From Liquidambar formosana (lineage: Eukaryota > Streptophyta > Magnoliopsida > Saxifragales > Altingiaceae), in NCBI GenBank assembly GCA_039720395.1, contig CM077829.1, positions 23,639,955 to 23,703,954 of the forward strand: DNA of 64,000 nt. Reading direction: 5' to 3'. The position numbers and the translations under genes were made by a program. Below the pieces are notes generated by a model. It ran no database searches. It was not told where the DNA came from and was given only the letters and a program-made list of their open reading frames with translations. Shown here piece by piece: positions 11,207-23,192 of this stretch (position 1 is the stretch's first letter; each line of letters begins with the position of its first letter).

Positions 11207-12880
11207 CTACCTATTAGCGGGAGGGCTGAATATCATTTCCTGCATAATATGAGAAAAATTGCCCTCTATTATCAATTCATCATGCACAGTAATGGCTCTG
11301 TTCTCATCCTATCACAAACCAAATGAAAATGTTATTCGAGGCAAACCTGATCACATGCAGGACATGTATCACTTCTTTCCATCCATTCAAGAATGCATGC
11401 AAGGTGAAAATGATGCTCACATGCTGCAATAATTTTTGGATTCTCGACATCATACTCTGCGGAGAACAAACACAACAGATAAATGTCATATAACTAGTAG
11501 GGGAAAAAAAGGACTAGAATGCATTCAAAACAGCCAGAATTTCAGAAATATCGCCAATAATTGTAAAAAGATGACAGCGAGAAATAAGAGTTACAGCAAG
11601 AGCATTGCCTTCAAGACAGATGGGACACTCCTCCTCCTCTGTTGCTAAAGCAATAGGTTCAGCTGACTTTGAAAGCTCAACTTCTTGCTTATTTTCTGAG
11701 TCAAGTTCAGGATTGGTTTGAGCTTTGCAGTCTGATTCCTTCAACTCTTCAGACTTATCTGTAGAATCTATAGTGTTGCCACCAGTAGTATCTTCAACGC
11801 ACCCAGAATTTGCCGTATCATCCTTGTTGCCACAAATTTCTTGAGCACCTGGTGGAGTCTGAGGACGCCCTAAATCCACATCATACGGCATAGGTGGAGG
11901 AGGTGGTCTGTAAGTGTCAATGGTCTCCAGATTTGTATCAACCAAGAGTCCCGTAGAGAGTGCTGATGCTGCCCCATGGTGAGAAGATAAGGGGACAAGC
12001 TCTTCTGATGTTCTTCGGCACTGTGGAAAGAAGTTGAAGTTCCAAATATAATAATGATAACAATAAATCAACAAGAAATGGAATAAGATTTCTTAATGAA
12101 ATCAATTTTCCAACCATCAAGGGGTAATAGCTAAGCAACTGAATCCAGTTCCAAATCAAGGATATCAACAGGATATACAAAAGTTCATTCACTAAAAAAA
12201 TGTCAAATCTCAATGCCCAACAAGTCCACTTGTTCAGTAAACACTTCAAAATTTTGCAATCTTTCAACCTAGCAAATTTTTTACTTAAAAATGACGAATT
12301 TTATGATCAAATCAAGAAAGATGTTAATTGTTGAGACAATATAAATCTACTTAATCAATAGTAAAACAAGCAAACTGAAACTTCTGAAATCCCTAAAAAA
12401 ATTTAAAAACAATTTTTCGTGTGCAAAAATCAAGAATTATATAAATAATATATGGTAATTATTATCATATAAAATACAACCATCAGCACCATTGTCCAAG
12501 CCTTATCCCAACTGTTTAAAGAAACTAAACCAAGAGTGGAAAACATAACCGTTTGATAAAAACAATCAAAATCATAATAACAATCTGCTTTGTAACTATG
12601 TTAAACAAGATGTCAGCAAGACCCAGCCGTAGTTAGAGATGGCAATTTCAACCCGATCCACAGGGTTCCAACTCAACCCATACCTATATGGGCGGGCATG
12701 GATTTCATATGCATTTGACCCGAAGACCCGACCCAACCCAAATATGCTTTTACAATTTATCTCAATTTCAACCTGATCCATAGGGTTCCGACTCAACCCA
12801 TACCTATATGGGCGGGCATGGATTTCATATGCATTTGAACCAAAGACCCGACCCAACCCGAATATGCTTTTACGATTTTA

Positions 12881-12922
<42 letters not shown>

Positions 12923-15323
12923 AACTATCTTGGTATAGGCTCATGGAGTCCATTAGAAGGCTCATTATCTATTTTTACTATTTCTTAGTTCTTATATTTA
13001 TGTCTAATATTTGTGTGATCATATTAGGTATGATCTTATTTACACAAGATCATATTGGGTGCTAAAAACATGCATAGGTTTGGTATATGAACAACATGTA
13101 ACAGGTGGTAAGTAGCAAAAAAATGAATTTTGGGAAAAAAAATTGCTGGGGCAAGGCGGGTCCGGGCATGGGTGGGTCAGGTATGGGTTTTCCAAGACGA
13201 AATCGAGTTGGGTATGTAGTAGTTCTAACCCGACCCATTGCCATTCCTAACCGTAGTACATGATAGTTTTAATGCAGCCAATAGCAGCAGTGGAAAATAA
13301 CAAAAATCTCTGAATAATCACAGTATATCAAGCACTGTACGGAAAGTTAATTCTAGCAATGAGATAGTTTTCTCGTCGAAGGTATGTTCTCAAAGAATAT
13401 CAATAAAAATTTATGAAGATTGGGGGCATAAAATTCATGTAAATGAAGTCAAACAAACTAGACACTCCACAACCACCAACTCAAATGCTGTGTCGTTTCT
13501 AGGACATGCAATCAAAAGTTTGTTAAGACTTGCTTACTAAAAGAAATCAAAGTTTTGCAAAAAATAAATTCTGTCCTTTAATTGAATTTACTGAACCTCA
13601 CATAGCCCTGGTAATGCAAGAGAGAAAGAATCAAGAAGGCATCAACAATAACTGGTGTTATCATGTAAAACTCATGATGTTCATGTCGATCAACCTATTT
13701 AGGAATCCGAATGAGGGTTGTAATGGGGTAGCTCAAATAGGAGACAACATTCCCTTGAATATTGAGGATCTTAAACATGGCCTATAAGTAAAATTTAAAA
13801 TTTCTTTGAAATATGCTAAAATAAAATACTATGAAGCACGGATACTTTAAAACCCCCAAAGAATCCGTATTGTATTCATATCAGATACCAATACGCCTAA
13901 GATACTCCCCGATACGTATCTGATACTTTCCATAGGTATCAAATAGTAACAAACAATGCCACATCATCATACACACCTCGAATACGCAAATGATACATTT
14001 GGGATTCTTTTGCAATCAGTTTGTAATTATTTTTAAATAACCAATGGTTTAAATGCGAATTTTAAAAATACACAATACACGTACTTCAATCGGAACATTA
14101 AATCCATTTTAGTTCTCTCATCTTTGTTCTCTCCTATGGCAACCATTGTAGAGCAATAGAGCTAAACCATATGGATGTGTTCTTTGGACATTAATTCTTG
14201 CATTATAGATGTTTTAAACCCTTTTTATTAATGTTTTAGACCAAATATTAATATTAATATATTTATTTATTAACGTATCCCTACCATATTGTATCCTACA
14301 TTTTTTTAGAATTGCTGAATAGGCATATCCATAACCATGCTTCTTAGATTAAATAGATGCACACAAGAAATCCAAGTGATTAATGGCCTATGTTACATTG
14401 GTTCGGATGTGAGTTTTAGGTGCCGGTGCGTGACTAGGAGTCGGATTCATCAAACCCTTAAATCTTACTATCTCAGGATACAATGAAACTCGGCCAAAAA
14501 GGATCCAAAAATTCAACACAGACACATGGATACATGTAACCATGGACTAAAATATCTACGATATCTTCGATATATCCACGATATATCCATGTATCCGTAC
14601 CCCTCGATACGATATCTAACTAACATATCTTTTTCGCAAAAAACTCTTTACGATAGTGTCGATATTTTCGATATTACTGATAAAATCTCGATATATCCAT
14701 AATATCTTCTTTCTTTCACATGGTATCGTTAATATATCGAATATATCGACGATATAGAGATATACATTTTCTTGTTATTGTGTCAAAATTATCACCTCTT
14801 ACTCTTTTAGTATTGATTTATATAAATATTTCAATCATACTAATGACTTAAATTAGTGTTATGAAATAACAACTTTCATTTACTTTCTTAAAATATTCAT
14901 TATTTTGCAATATTTTGATTTTAAATTGTTTATTAAAGTTTAATTATTGTTCCTAGAGTTTCAATGGAAGTATACATGTTTAACTAACAATATTCGTCAT
15001 ATCTCTTAATCGATATCGAAATTTTCGATATATCCATCGATATATCTGATATATCCGTGTTTTTGGACCCTCGATATATCCATCGATATCGATATTTAAG
15101 TCCTTGCATGTAACATACATAGTTACATACACATATATTTATACTATATAACAAGGTAAATGAGATGAAGGGGTTGTAACCCAAAAAAAAAAAAAAAAAA
15201 AATTGATGAGGGCTAAATTTGCAAACACTATAGCCCTAACATGAGAAGCAACCACATCCTCCGACAACATCTTTGCACCTTCTCTGGAAATCTGGCCACA
15301 CTCCACCAGCCCTCCAAGATTCC

Positions 15324-15385
<62 letters not shown>

Positions 15386-18300
15386 CTTCCTCCTCCTCTT
15401 CTTCTTCTTACCCCAATCATATATGCTATGTAGGTGACATATCTGGCATGAATCTCATACCTGTAATAGCCCGTACATGTGTCATCAACATAGGTACCTT
15501 GAGATAAAGTGCCATATCCAGGTAACCAAGGGCAAGGCCACATTGAGATGGCTGATGGCCTCCCCTAGAAATTTCTTTCTGTTTTTTTCTTTTTTCTTTT
15601 GGTTCTCCACCCTGTAATAAACTTGCCTTTTGGGGTTTTGAAGAGTCGAAACAATAAGAATTTAACGTAATGGTTGAAATTCATGTGTGTGTGTGTGTGT
15701 ACAGGTTAATTTAATCTCTCTTCTTTTTTTTCAGCACAATGGTTGAAATTTTACTTGTTTCTAAGTGAATAGGTGAGTCCCATATACCAATTTTGTATTC
15801 GAAGTATACATGAGTTGTGTAGTATGTCAATTGTGAATGTATTGCAACGAGGACAATCGTAAATGCATTCAATTGAAATATGTTTGTCAAATATTAATAG
15901 ATTATAAATTTTTGCAATTTTTTCTACCTCAAAATGACAAGATAAAAGATAATTTTTGAATAAAAGCGTCTTCAATTTTTAAAACTAGCATAATGCATTA
16001 ACAACCAGCTAAAGTTCACCTCTCCTCTCTTGAACTAAATTTTTGGCTTCCCTTGCATGTAACATAGCCAATGGCAACCCGTCATGTTACTATTGTTAAT
16101 GCACAAGTCATGGTTCAAAGTCTCGGTCTCAGTCCCCATTGCGTTTTGGTCTCGTTCATCTCGGTCTCGCCCAACCCGTCGTGTCTCGAACGAAATGCAA
16201 CTTTAGGCATAAAGAAATGTTTGAAAAAATTCAAAAAAATCACAGAAAATTTGTAAAAAATATGATGATTACATTGGAACCATCAAATAAGCAAAATAAT
16301 GAACTGAAGGCACATAATATGGTCAAAATATAAAAATAGGCGCTAGCGCGCTAATATATCATGAAAGAACACTATCTTTATGTTTTAGATATCTAATATA
16401 ATCCCAAAGAACATAAAAAAATATCATTAAAAAATTGACAAAGGATTTGGTAAATAACACACTGATATATGTTGCCCAATCACTCACGTACGACATATTT
16501 TAGATCCATGGACATTCATGCACATATCGTATTTTTTAAGTTCTTTTTTATGGGCCAATATTGGCCCAATATCTAAATGGGTAGGTGGAGAAAGAAAGAC
16601 TCAGCCTAGACCTATGGGCTCAAAGAAAAGATCATTAATTATTTATAAGTTTATTGTCATTTATCCAAGGGGGAAAAAAAACAACCAAATGTATAGGTCC
16701 ATAAAAAAATTGGGGGTGCATCTGGAAAGGAAAAAAAAAAAACAGTGACCAAAGGAAAGAAAATAAAATTAAAAAAAAAAAACAAACCAACAGCACTTTA
16801 AAAAATAAAAAACAAGAAGAAAAGAAAAGAAAGAAACAAAGAATATAAACCAGCAAACAGGGGCTTACCTCTTTCCACTTCACGACTTGAGAGAGAGAGA
16901 GAGAGAGATTGTGCGACCAAAGAAGACCAGCGAGCACTAACGACCGACGACTCCACAGGTTACGATCACCACTTGACACCAGATCTGAAGGAGAAGACTC
17001 GAGGAGACGAAACCAACTCAGTCGATTTGCACGAGATTTCGACCAAGACCAGTCTGGAGAATGAGATCTCACTCAACACGGATCGTCTCGTCCAATTTCT
17101 CAAGCTTCTCGTCCGGGATATGGATTTCACCTTACATCTTTGTACCATCGGGACTTACTGTATCAGTGTTGGACGAGAGTGTGTTGATCCGGTGAGATCT
17201 CGAATGAGATAGCCGAGACTTCGAACCCTGGCACAAGTGGACAAGGGTCTCCCCCCCGCGCAAAAAAAAAGGGGGGGGGGATTACAAATAGATCCGGCTA
17301 CGGGCAAACACTTACAGGTCAATACAATATTACTAACTTACTAGTAAATGACTACAAACTTAACTAAAAATGACTACTAACTGTAATTGTTTGCCCGTAG
17401 CAAGACCAAGCTATAACCCCCCCCCCCCCAAAAAAAATAAATAAATAAAAAAAATGCAAGAAGGAGGGACATGTGTTTGGTCTAATTTTTACATATAAAA
17501 ATGAAGAAAGTCCTTTACTCCCTATTGGAAAAAACCCCTTTTTGCTTAGGCTTTTAAGTTAGAAACTTAACACACACTAATAATGTGGGGAAAAAAAAAG
17601 GAGGACAAAACAAGACAAAACAAAACCAAACCTATTAGCTTAGGCTTTTAAGTTAGAAACTTAAGGGCCTAATTTGAGGACTTCAAAAACTAGATCAGAC
17701 TAGTCCAATCTAAAACTATTATCTGGTTTTTTAAGTAAACCAACTCATAGTTGGATTGAACAAAACTGTGTTTATGCCTTATTTTCATAACAGAGCTGGA
17801 CTAATAAGCAGGAAAATGAGAGTTACCAAACAGTGTTAAGGCAAAACTGGCTAGACTTATCTTCAACTGGCCAGGTTTTTAGGTTTTCCAAACAACCCCT
17901 AACTCTCTCTAATAATGTGAAAAATGGAAGATAGTTCTTTAAGCCATCCTACTAATTATATACTAGGGGTTATAAAATAGAGAAATCCTATAGGCTATAA
18001 CTATAGGGAAAAAATGGAAATGCAAAAAAGGATGAAGACAAGAGATATCATGTGAAGAGTTATAACACATGATGTTAACTCCCACAAAGGTTGTGAATTG
18101 GGGATGTCTCCTTCCCTCTCATCCATATATGCAACTCCCACCCCATTAGCTCTTTATATGCTCAAACACATGAACATTTAGTGCCGAAATGAACACTTAA
18201 CGGAAAAACAAGAGTTCATATAAGTTGTCTTGAAAAACGAGTAACACATGACTTCATAACATATATTTTGGTTTTATAAAATAAAATATAATTATTATAA

Positions 18301-20350
18301 ATCATTTCTTGGGTTGGATCCCTTGAATCGACACCTGAACCCAAAACCAGAGTGTAAAGGTATAGGTTTAGATGGCAATTTCCTTGGCACAATGTGTTGA
18401 TTCTTAGACATACAACCCAATAGTTCAAGTCACAATACCAAAAACGACCAACAAAGCTTCAAAGACCAAGGTAATGCTTCACATGCAAAACGAGTAAACC
18501 GTACAAGCGTTAAGGACTCCAAGAAGAGTGAAGAGCATGTACAAGACTAATGGGAAGAAGCTTCCACATTCTATTCAATTGAAGCCGCGCAACAACAGCA
18601 AATGGAAGTGTAGAAGTAGACAAAAACCAGGATACTTTCAAGACAATGGTCTACACCAAATGGTTGTTAGTAGTATTGTGTTATACCTTTTTGAAGGTAA
18701 TATCAAACTTTGTAACTTTGACGAAGCCGCAAGGGAGAGCCCTTGTGTTAGAGGAGAGGATTCCTCAAACCATTGTGTATCTGCTAAGGAGGGCCTAAGT
18801 GTGTAGAGGAGACCTCTCCTCAAGGGTTTGTGGTGAACCTATAAATCCTAGGTTTGGTGGTGTAATACAAACACTCTGATAGTAAAAATCGAAAGTTGTA
18901 TGTGTTCTATCCTTCCGGGAGTGAACGTAGACCGCAGATCAAACCACTATACATTTGTGTGTGTCGTGTCTCTTTTTTATTTTATGAGGAAACCCTTTGG
19001 GCAAACCCTGGGTCCACATAAGGCCCCACAACCCACATGGACCAGGTAAGACCAAGACCCATGAGAACCATGGAAACCTTGTTTGCGTGGCCCCAAGGGA
19101 ATAGCAAGCGTTGAACTCAGAACCTCCACTTCCTGAGGTTGGATCCCTTGCCAACTGAGCTACCCCTTGGGGTTGTCGTGTCTCCTTACTCCCGCACTTT
19201 TACTTTTTTATGCATTTATTTCCATGCATATTTATTATTGCTATCTTTAAGCTGCACACTAGGAAATCAGAGAATTTCTAGAATAGTTTGAGAATAACAT
19301 GTAAGAAATATATTCTAGTAATATTATTGAGATCCGTTTAATTAATCCACGCACTCAATTTAGCAAAGGTATTTAAGTGATTAATTAAATCGGAGCAACT
19401 TGTGAATTAATTGATTCCACCTTTGTAGTAATTCACATGGTAGCGGGTTGAAGTGTATTAATTGATAAAATTAACAATAGTCCTTTTCACCCCCCCCTCT
19501 TCTTTTCTCTCCCTTGGACACATACTAGTACCCTAGGGACACTCACACAAAGCAATCTGGCCAGCTGTTGAAATTAAGCAAGGCAGATCTGGACCAAATT
19601 GGAGACTCCACCTAAAATTAATTTTCTTATCTCTATCAAAGTGTCCTTCACAGTGCAACTCTTGATGTTTCTCCCATTAAGACCCATGCAAAATGACAGC
19701 CCACTTTAACTTCAGCCCACAGCAGTCAACCTCCACTAAAGCTAATGTCTCATCTCTATCAGACGGTTTCTCCCATAACAGGAAACTTAACATGTGCAGG
19801 TGTCCCTTGAAAAGGAACCCATTGCACACAAAACAAATGCTATCCCACAGCAATCCCGAATAAAATAATTTAGATGACTAGAACTAACTGGCCCTTTGCA
19901 GGAATGACTCTCCTTATAAACTTAAACAGGACCATGTGATTTGGCTTCAAAAAAGATCCTTAATTTATCTTCTGCTGCAACCACTGATTGTATTGGGTTG
20001 TAAATAAGGGTTTGAATTCCTTTGGCTGACTTACTCACTTACCATTAACAAATACCTATGTAAACACACAAAGGGGGAACCACAATCAGTAGTTGAAAAA
20101 TCTGACTAAATAATTTTTACACAAACAAGGCAAAAATTTCTTTGACAGAATGATGATGTTCCACTTTATTCACAACAAGAAATATGTTACAAAAATTATT
20201 TTTGTATAATGAATATAAATTCCTACTCAAAACTCAGAGAAAAATGAAGAAAAGCATCTAAACTCAGAAAAAGATAATACTGACATAAATGTATCCTGGT
20301 GTACTATTCAGATCAGCTCCTTTGGAAGAACAACAGCAGCAACCTCCCAT
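11207..20350 (-). CDS. RHB1A: RHB1A-like RING-H2 E3 ubiquitin ligase, four coding exons
   Basis: Coding exons on the minus strand: 20285-20350, 11609-12020, 11347-11456, 11207-11239; 621 nt, 206 residues. The start MGGCCCCSSKGADL offers a glycine for N-myristoylation and a cysteine run for palmitoylation, as in Arabidopsis RHB1A. Next come the family blocks GAASALSTGLLVD, TYRPPPPPMPYDVDLG and an acidic, Ser-rich linker. The RING-H2 is C154-x2-C157-x14-C172-x-H174-x2-H177-x2-C180-x10-C191-x2-C194, the full set of zinc ligands, and the tail is DQEMIFSPPANR. RING-H2 proteins bind E2 enzymes and pass ubiquitin to substrates. Phases agree at all junctions (0, 1, 0). Intron 1 is 8,264 bp (donor TAT|GTCAGT) and full of transposons. 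The intron 11457-11608 uses a GC donor (GAAG|GCAATG), since only it restores CLEEYD. The 5' leader probably extends past 20390 and may be spliced; this is unresolved. Confidence 0.85.
12634..13249. mobile_element. hAT-like non-autonomous element (616 bp)
   Basis: The ends are TAGAGATGGCAAT and ATTGCCATTCCTA, a plant hAT-type inverted repeat. Flanks are gccgtagt and accgtagt, an 8-bp duplication with one mismatch. Inside are two tandem copies of a 120-bp GGGT/ACCC-rich unit (12640-12870) and a (TA)n tract (12886-12919). It lies in intron 1 of the RHB1A-like gene. Confidence 0.8.
13831..14347. mobile_element. Possible MITE with GAAGCACGGATAC-type end
   Basis: The left end atgaagcacggatac and right end ataaccatgcttctta are imperfect inverse complements. 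Between them are repeated gatac/gtatc phrases. No target duplication could be identified, so the borders are approximate. Confidence 0.4.
14541..15106. mobile_element. hAT-like MITE rich in GATATC/CGATAT motifs (566 bp)
   Basis: The ends CATGGACTAAAATATC and GATATTTAAGTCCTTG are inverse complements with mismatches. The element is flanked by a perfect 8-bp direct repeat CATGTAAC (14533-14540 and 15107-15114). Subterminal arms are crowded with cgatatatcc/ggatatatcg repeats, which could act as subterminal transposase sites. It lies in the RHB1A-like intron. Confidence 0.78.
16109..17230. mobile_element. hAT-like non-autonomous element (1,122 bp)
   Basis: The termini are CATGGTTCAAAGTCTCGG and the inverse of CAGGGTTCGAAGTCTCGG. 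A perfect 8-bp duplication GCACAAGT flanks it (16101-16108 and 17231-17238). The right part (16870-17230) is much richer in GC than the surroundings and has repeated tctcg/cgaga motifs. Its open frames are not recognisable as transposase. Confidence 0.8.
17271..17431 (+). mobile_element. Small MITE, copy 2 of the 7544-7696 family
   Basis: It reads attacaaatagatccggctacgggcaaac at the left and the inverse, gtttgcccgtagcaagacc, at the right. It shares order and orientation with 7544-7696. Its arms are better preserved than in copy 1, and both ends now sit against G/C homopolymers. Confidence 0.65.
18490..19500 (+). mobile_element. Relic of a Copia-like LTR and leader, split by a SINE
   Basis: The text cctataaatccta (18838-18850, TATA-like), then ctatccttccgggagtgaacgtagaccg (18908-18935) and finally caatagtccttttcacccccccctctt (19476-19502) has the wording typical of Copia LTR/leader regions in plants. 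No gag or pol frame follows and no partner LTR is in the window. The left boundary is uncertain. It lies inside the RHB1A-like intron. Confidence 0.45.
18973..19173 (-). mobile_element. tRNA-derived SINE (201 bp)
   Basis: On the minus strand it begins ACCCCAAGGGGTAGCTCAGT with an A box (GGTAGCTCAGTTGG) and has a B box (GGTTCTGAGTTCAAC, 19110-19124). It ends in an A/T-rich tail (minus AAAATAAAAAAG). A perfect 11-bp target duplication TGTCGTGTCTC (18962-18972 and 19174-19184) flanks it. It interrupts the LTR relic, so it arrived later. Confidence 0.85.
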
Positions 20351-22964
20351 TTCCTTTCAGTTATCCCTGTTGTCCACCTGAAACTGTCAGCACTTGGTGC
20401 ATCATTTCCTGTTCTAGGCATAAAGAAATGACAAACCCCATTAGACACAGAAGAAGCAATATTATACTTAAAAGCCCAATACAGCCAATAACAAGTAAAA
20501 TACAGTATAAGATACTTGTTTTAAACTGTCCCATAAAACATGATTGATTTGTACCTCAAATAACAAGTAAAATACAGTATAAGCCATTGAATTTTCATTG
20601 GACAACCAGACAGTTCCTCAGTGGCATTGTCTACTTACAAGTTAACAATTAGAATAACAAAGCACCAAAATGGAAAAGACACATAAATTTATCTAAGTTA
20701 TCATCTCATATGGTGGTATCTTGCATGTAAAGGCTAGAAAGTAAAAATAAATATATGCTTGTGGACCATCAAACTTTCTATGACAACTAATTATTCAAAA
20801 TGCTAAAAAATAACGCTTAAAAAATTATTTAACCAAATACCCAAAACAAAACACCAGACAAATTAATCCCGAATTCTGGTTTCAATCACGTCTGCAATCA
20901 GATTCAGTGATTTCCAATCCCAATATTTTTGGTTGAAACTCACGACCTAGTACACATAATCAGCTCATGATGTGTAATTTTCTGAATCTGCACCTAGTTC
21001 ACTACTCATATATATAAAATTACTTCGCAAGCCATGAACGACGTTCAAACCATATTCTACAATTCCTAACCAATAACCAATTTTTATCCTAATATAAATT
21101 TTCTCATCGACCTCTCTACATTAAAACAATACCCAATTGAACAATTTAAACCAACACCAAAACCCTAAAATACCCAAAATTGATGGTATGAAAGCCCATG
21201 CCGGAAATACCTCATGTGGCAACTTTACAAGCTTTACTTCACCAAAAGCACCATCAACAAACACACACACACTGGAAGCACAGTACAACCAATCAAAGCA
21301 CACGAAAACAAACCTTAGAAACCCTAATAAGAGACCAATCAAACTACATCAGTCACATTCAAACAAACGAAAACAATAACGCTTTGATGGAGAAACCACA
21401 AGTTGGAAACTTTCTCAGCTTGAAAACACAGCATAAAACCCTAACACATGAATAACAAGAAGCAAACACAGCATAAACCCTAACACATGAGCAATAAGTG
21501 AAGAAGCAAAATGAATTATAGAATCAGGAAAGGCAAAAAAAAAAAAAAAAGGAAAAAGAGCAATCAGTGAATCGGTAAGTGTCGTTTTTGGAAAGCAGAT
21601 ATGGAATACGAAAGTGTTTTCACTTTACCAGTTGATTTGAGAGTCGGGTGGAATTTCGGAAAACTCTGGGGATTTTGATTTCAATGCTTTTTTGCTTCCG
21701 TTTTCAATGTTTTTTTTTTTTTTTTTTTATTGGGCTTTGGGTTGAGAAGGAAGAGAGAGAGCCAAAGGCTGTGTTCTCTCTTCGTTTGTAGGTGTGCTAT
21801 GGTTTCGTGCGAGAACAACTTTCATTGAAAAAAAGGTGGAATTCAGAATAAGGAAATGAGGGGAAAATGGGTAAATTTGTTTTGGAACTTATTCGGGATT
21901 CGTTGTACGCGCTAGAGTATGGGATTGACAAGACTCGCTGGAATTGAAGGGTACGTGTCGAGTTAGAAGAGTCGGAGGGTGTCGGCTCAAGCAAACACAA
22001 GGGGCCAGGTGGCTAGGTTAAACACCATTGTTTCAACGCAAGAAAATGGGCTCAGTGGGGTTCAAATTTGGGACATCCATAACTAAAAAAGGGCTTAGGT
22101 CGGCGTGGCACTTTCGTGGTAGAATTATGGGTGTTCTTTAGCTCCATTTGATTGCAGCAAAAAAAAAACAGAGGAAAGTCAATTCGATTTTCTAACATTT
22201 TTCTTGTCTTGTGTTAGAAGGAATTTAGGGGGCCCCAACATTAATTACTCGCTATTTTTTTATTTTTAAATATTCATGTGCTTGTTTAGGAGATTCTTAT
22301 GAGAAACATAAATAACCACCTACTAGAGTAATTCTTCGTGCAACAAAGGTCATCTTACAAAACATACCCTTCATTAAAAAAAGAATTATAAAAAAGTTGA
22401 CACTTATATTTTCTTATAATTTTTTTTAATGTAAATGCATGTAGGAAGATCAATTTATAACATTCTTACTTCTCTTTATTTTCCCACATTTCACATTTTT
22501 GCACAAGTTTTCCATCAACCAAACAAAGCCCAAAGGAAATAGTTTTGCACAAAAAACATCCATTATTTTTAACGAGGAAAAATCTCACAACATTTCTATT
22601 TTCTTACAAGTCTTTTATAAACAAATGGATACAAGAAAATCAAATTTTAACATTATAATTTTTTTATATTTTCTCATATTTTATTTTACTATACATGATA
22701 ACGAAAATACCAAATGTTGTGAGCAATGCGTGAGTGATAAAATCTTATATTTCATCAAATTAATATTATTTTTTCCACACGATTGATATATTAAGTAAAA
22801 TCTTATATTGCCCAAAGAAGTGTAGAAAGTTTATGTAGGTTGAGGTTGGATTGATTTGACAAGGATGGCAGTAGGTAGGCAGCCCACCCTTAGACCCATC
22901 GGGAAAATTTGGTGTTTTAGTCGGTCCCGTATTACTTTCAAAGTTTTAATGTTTTTTTCTCCTG

Positions 22965-23003
<39 letters not shown>

Positions 23004-23140
23004 TATATAATATTCTTAAATGTATTATTTTGATTAGGTTAATCAAAACACCTTATTCACCCCTTATTCTTAGTGTCAAAATTTTGGGTTTAATTTGCAA
23101 ACTCAACTCAAAGAAGGGGATCAGATCCAACCATCCAAGA
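20351..23140. other. 5' side of the RHB1A-like gene, then intergenic DNA
   Basis: 20351-21850 probably holds the leader and promoter of the RHB1A-like gene (minus strand). A usable acceptor (TTTCAG|GTGG) lies at about 20388, suggesting a spliced leader. A 25-bp direct repeat, taacaagtaaaatacagtataag, occurs near 20488 and 20560. 21710-21728 is poly-T. 22000-23140 has no recognisable gene; 22967-22999 is (TA)n. Confidence 0.4.
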
Positions 23141-23158
23141 TGTGATGACCTGATTATA

Positions 23159-23192
<34 letters not shown>

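Noticed and set aside
15241..15543. Open frames over the CT/GA repeat
   Set aside because: Frames exist only because (CT)n and poly-C lack stops; low-complexity peptide, within the RHB1A-like intron.
21121..21455. Frames on both strands upstream of the RHB1A-like gene
   Set aside because: Codon use and composition look like leader or promoter DNA; no family features.
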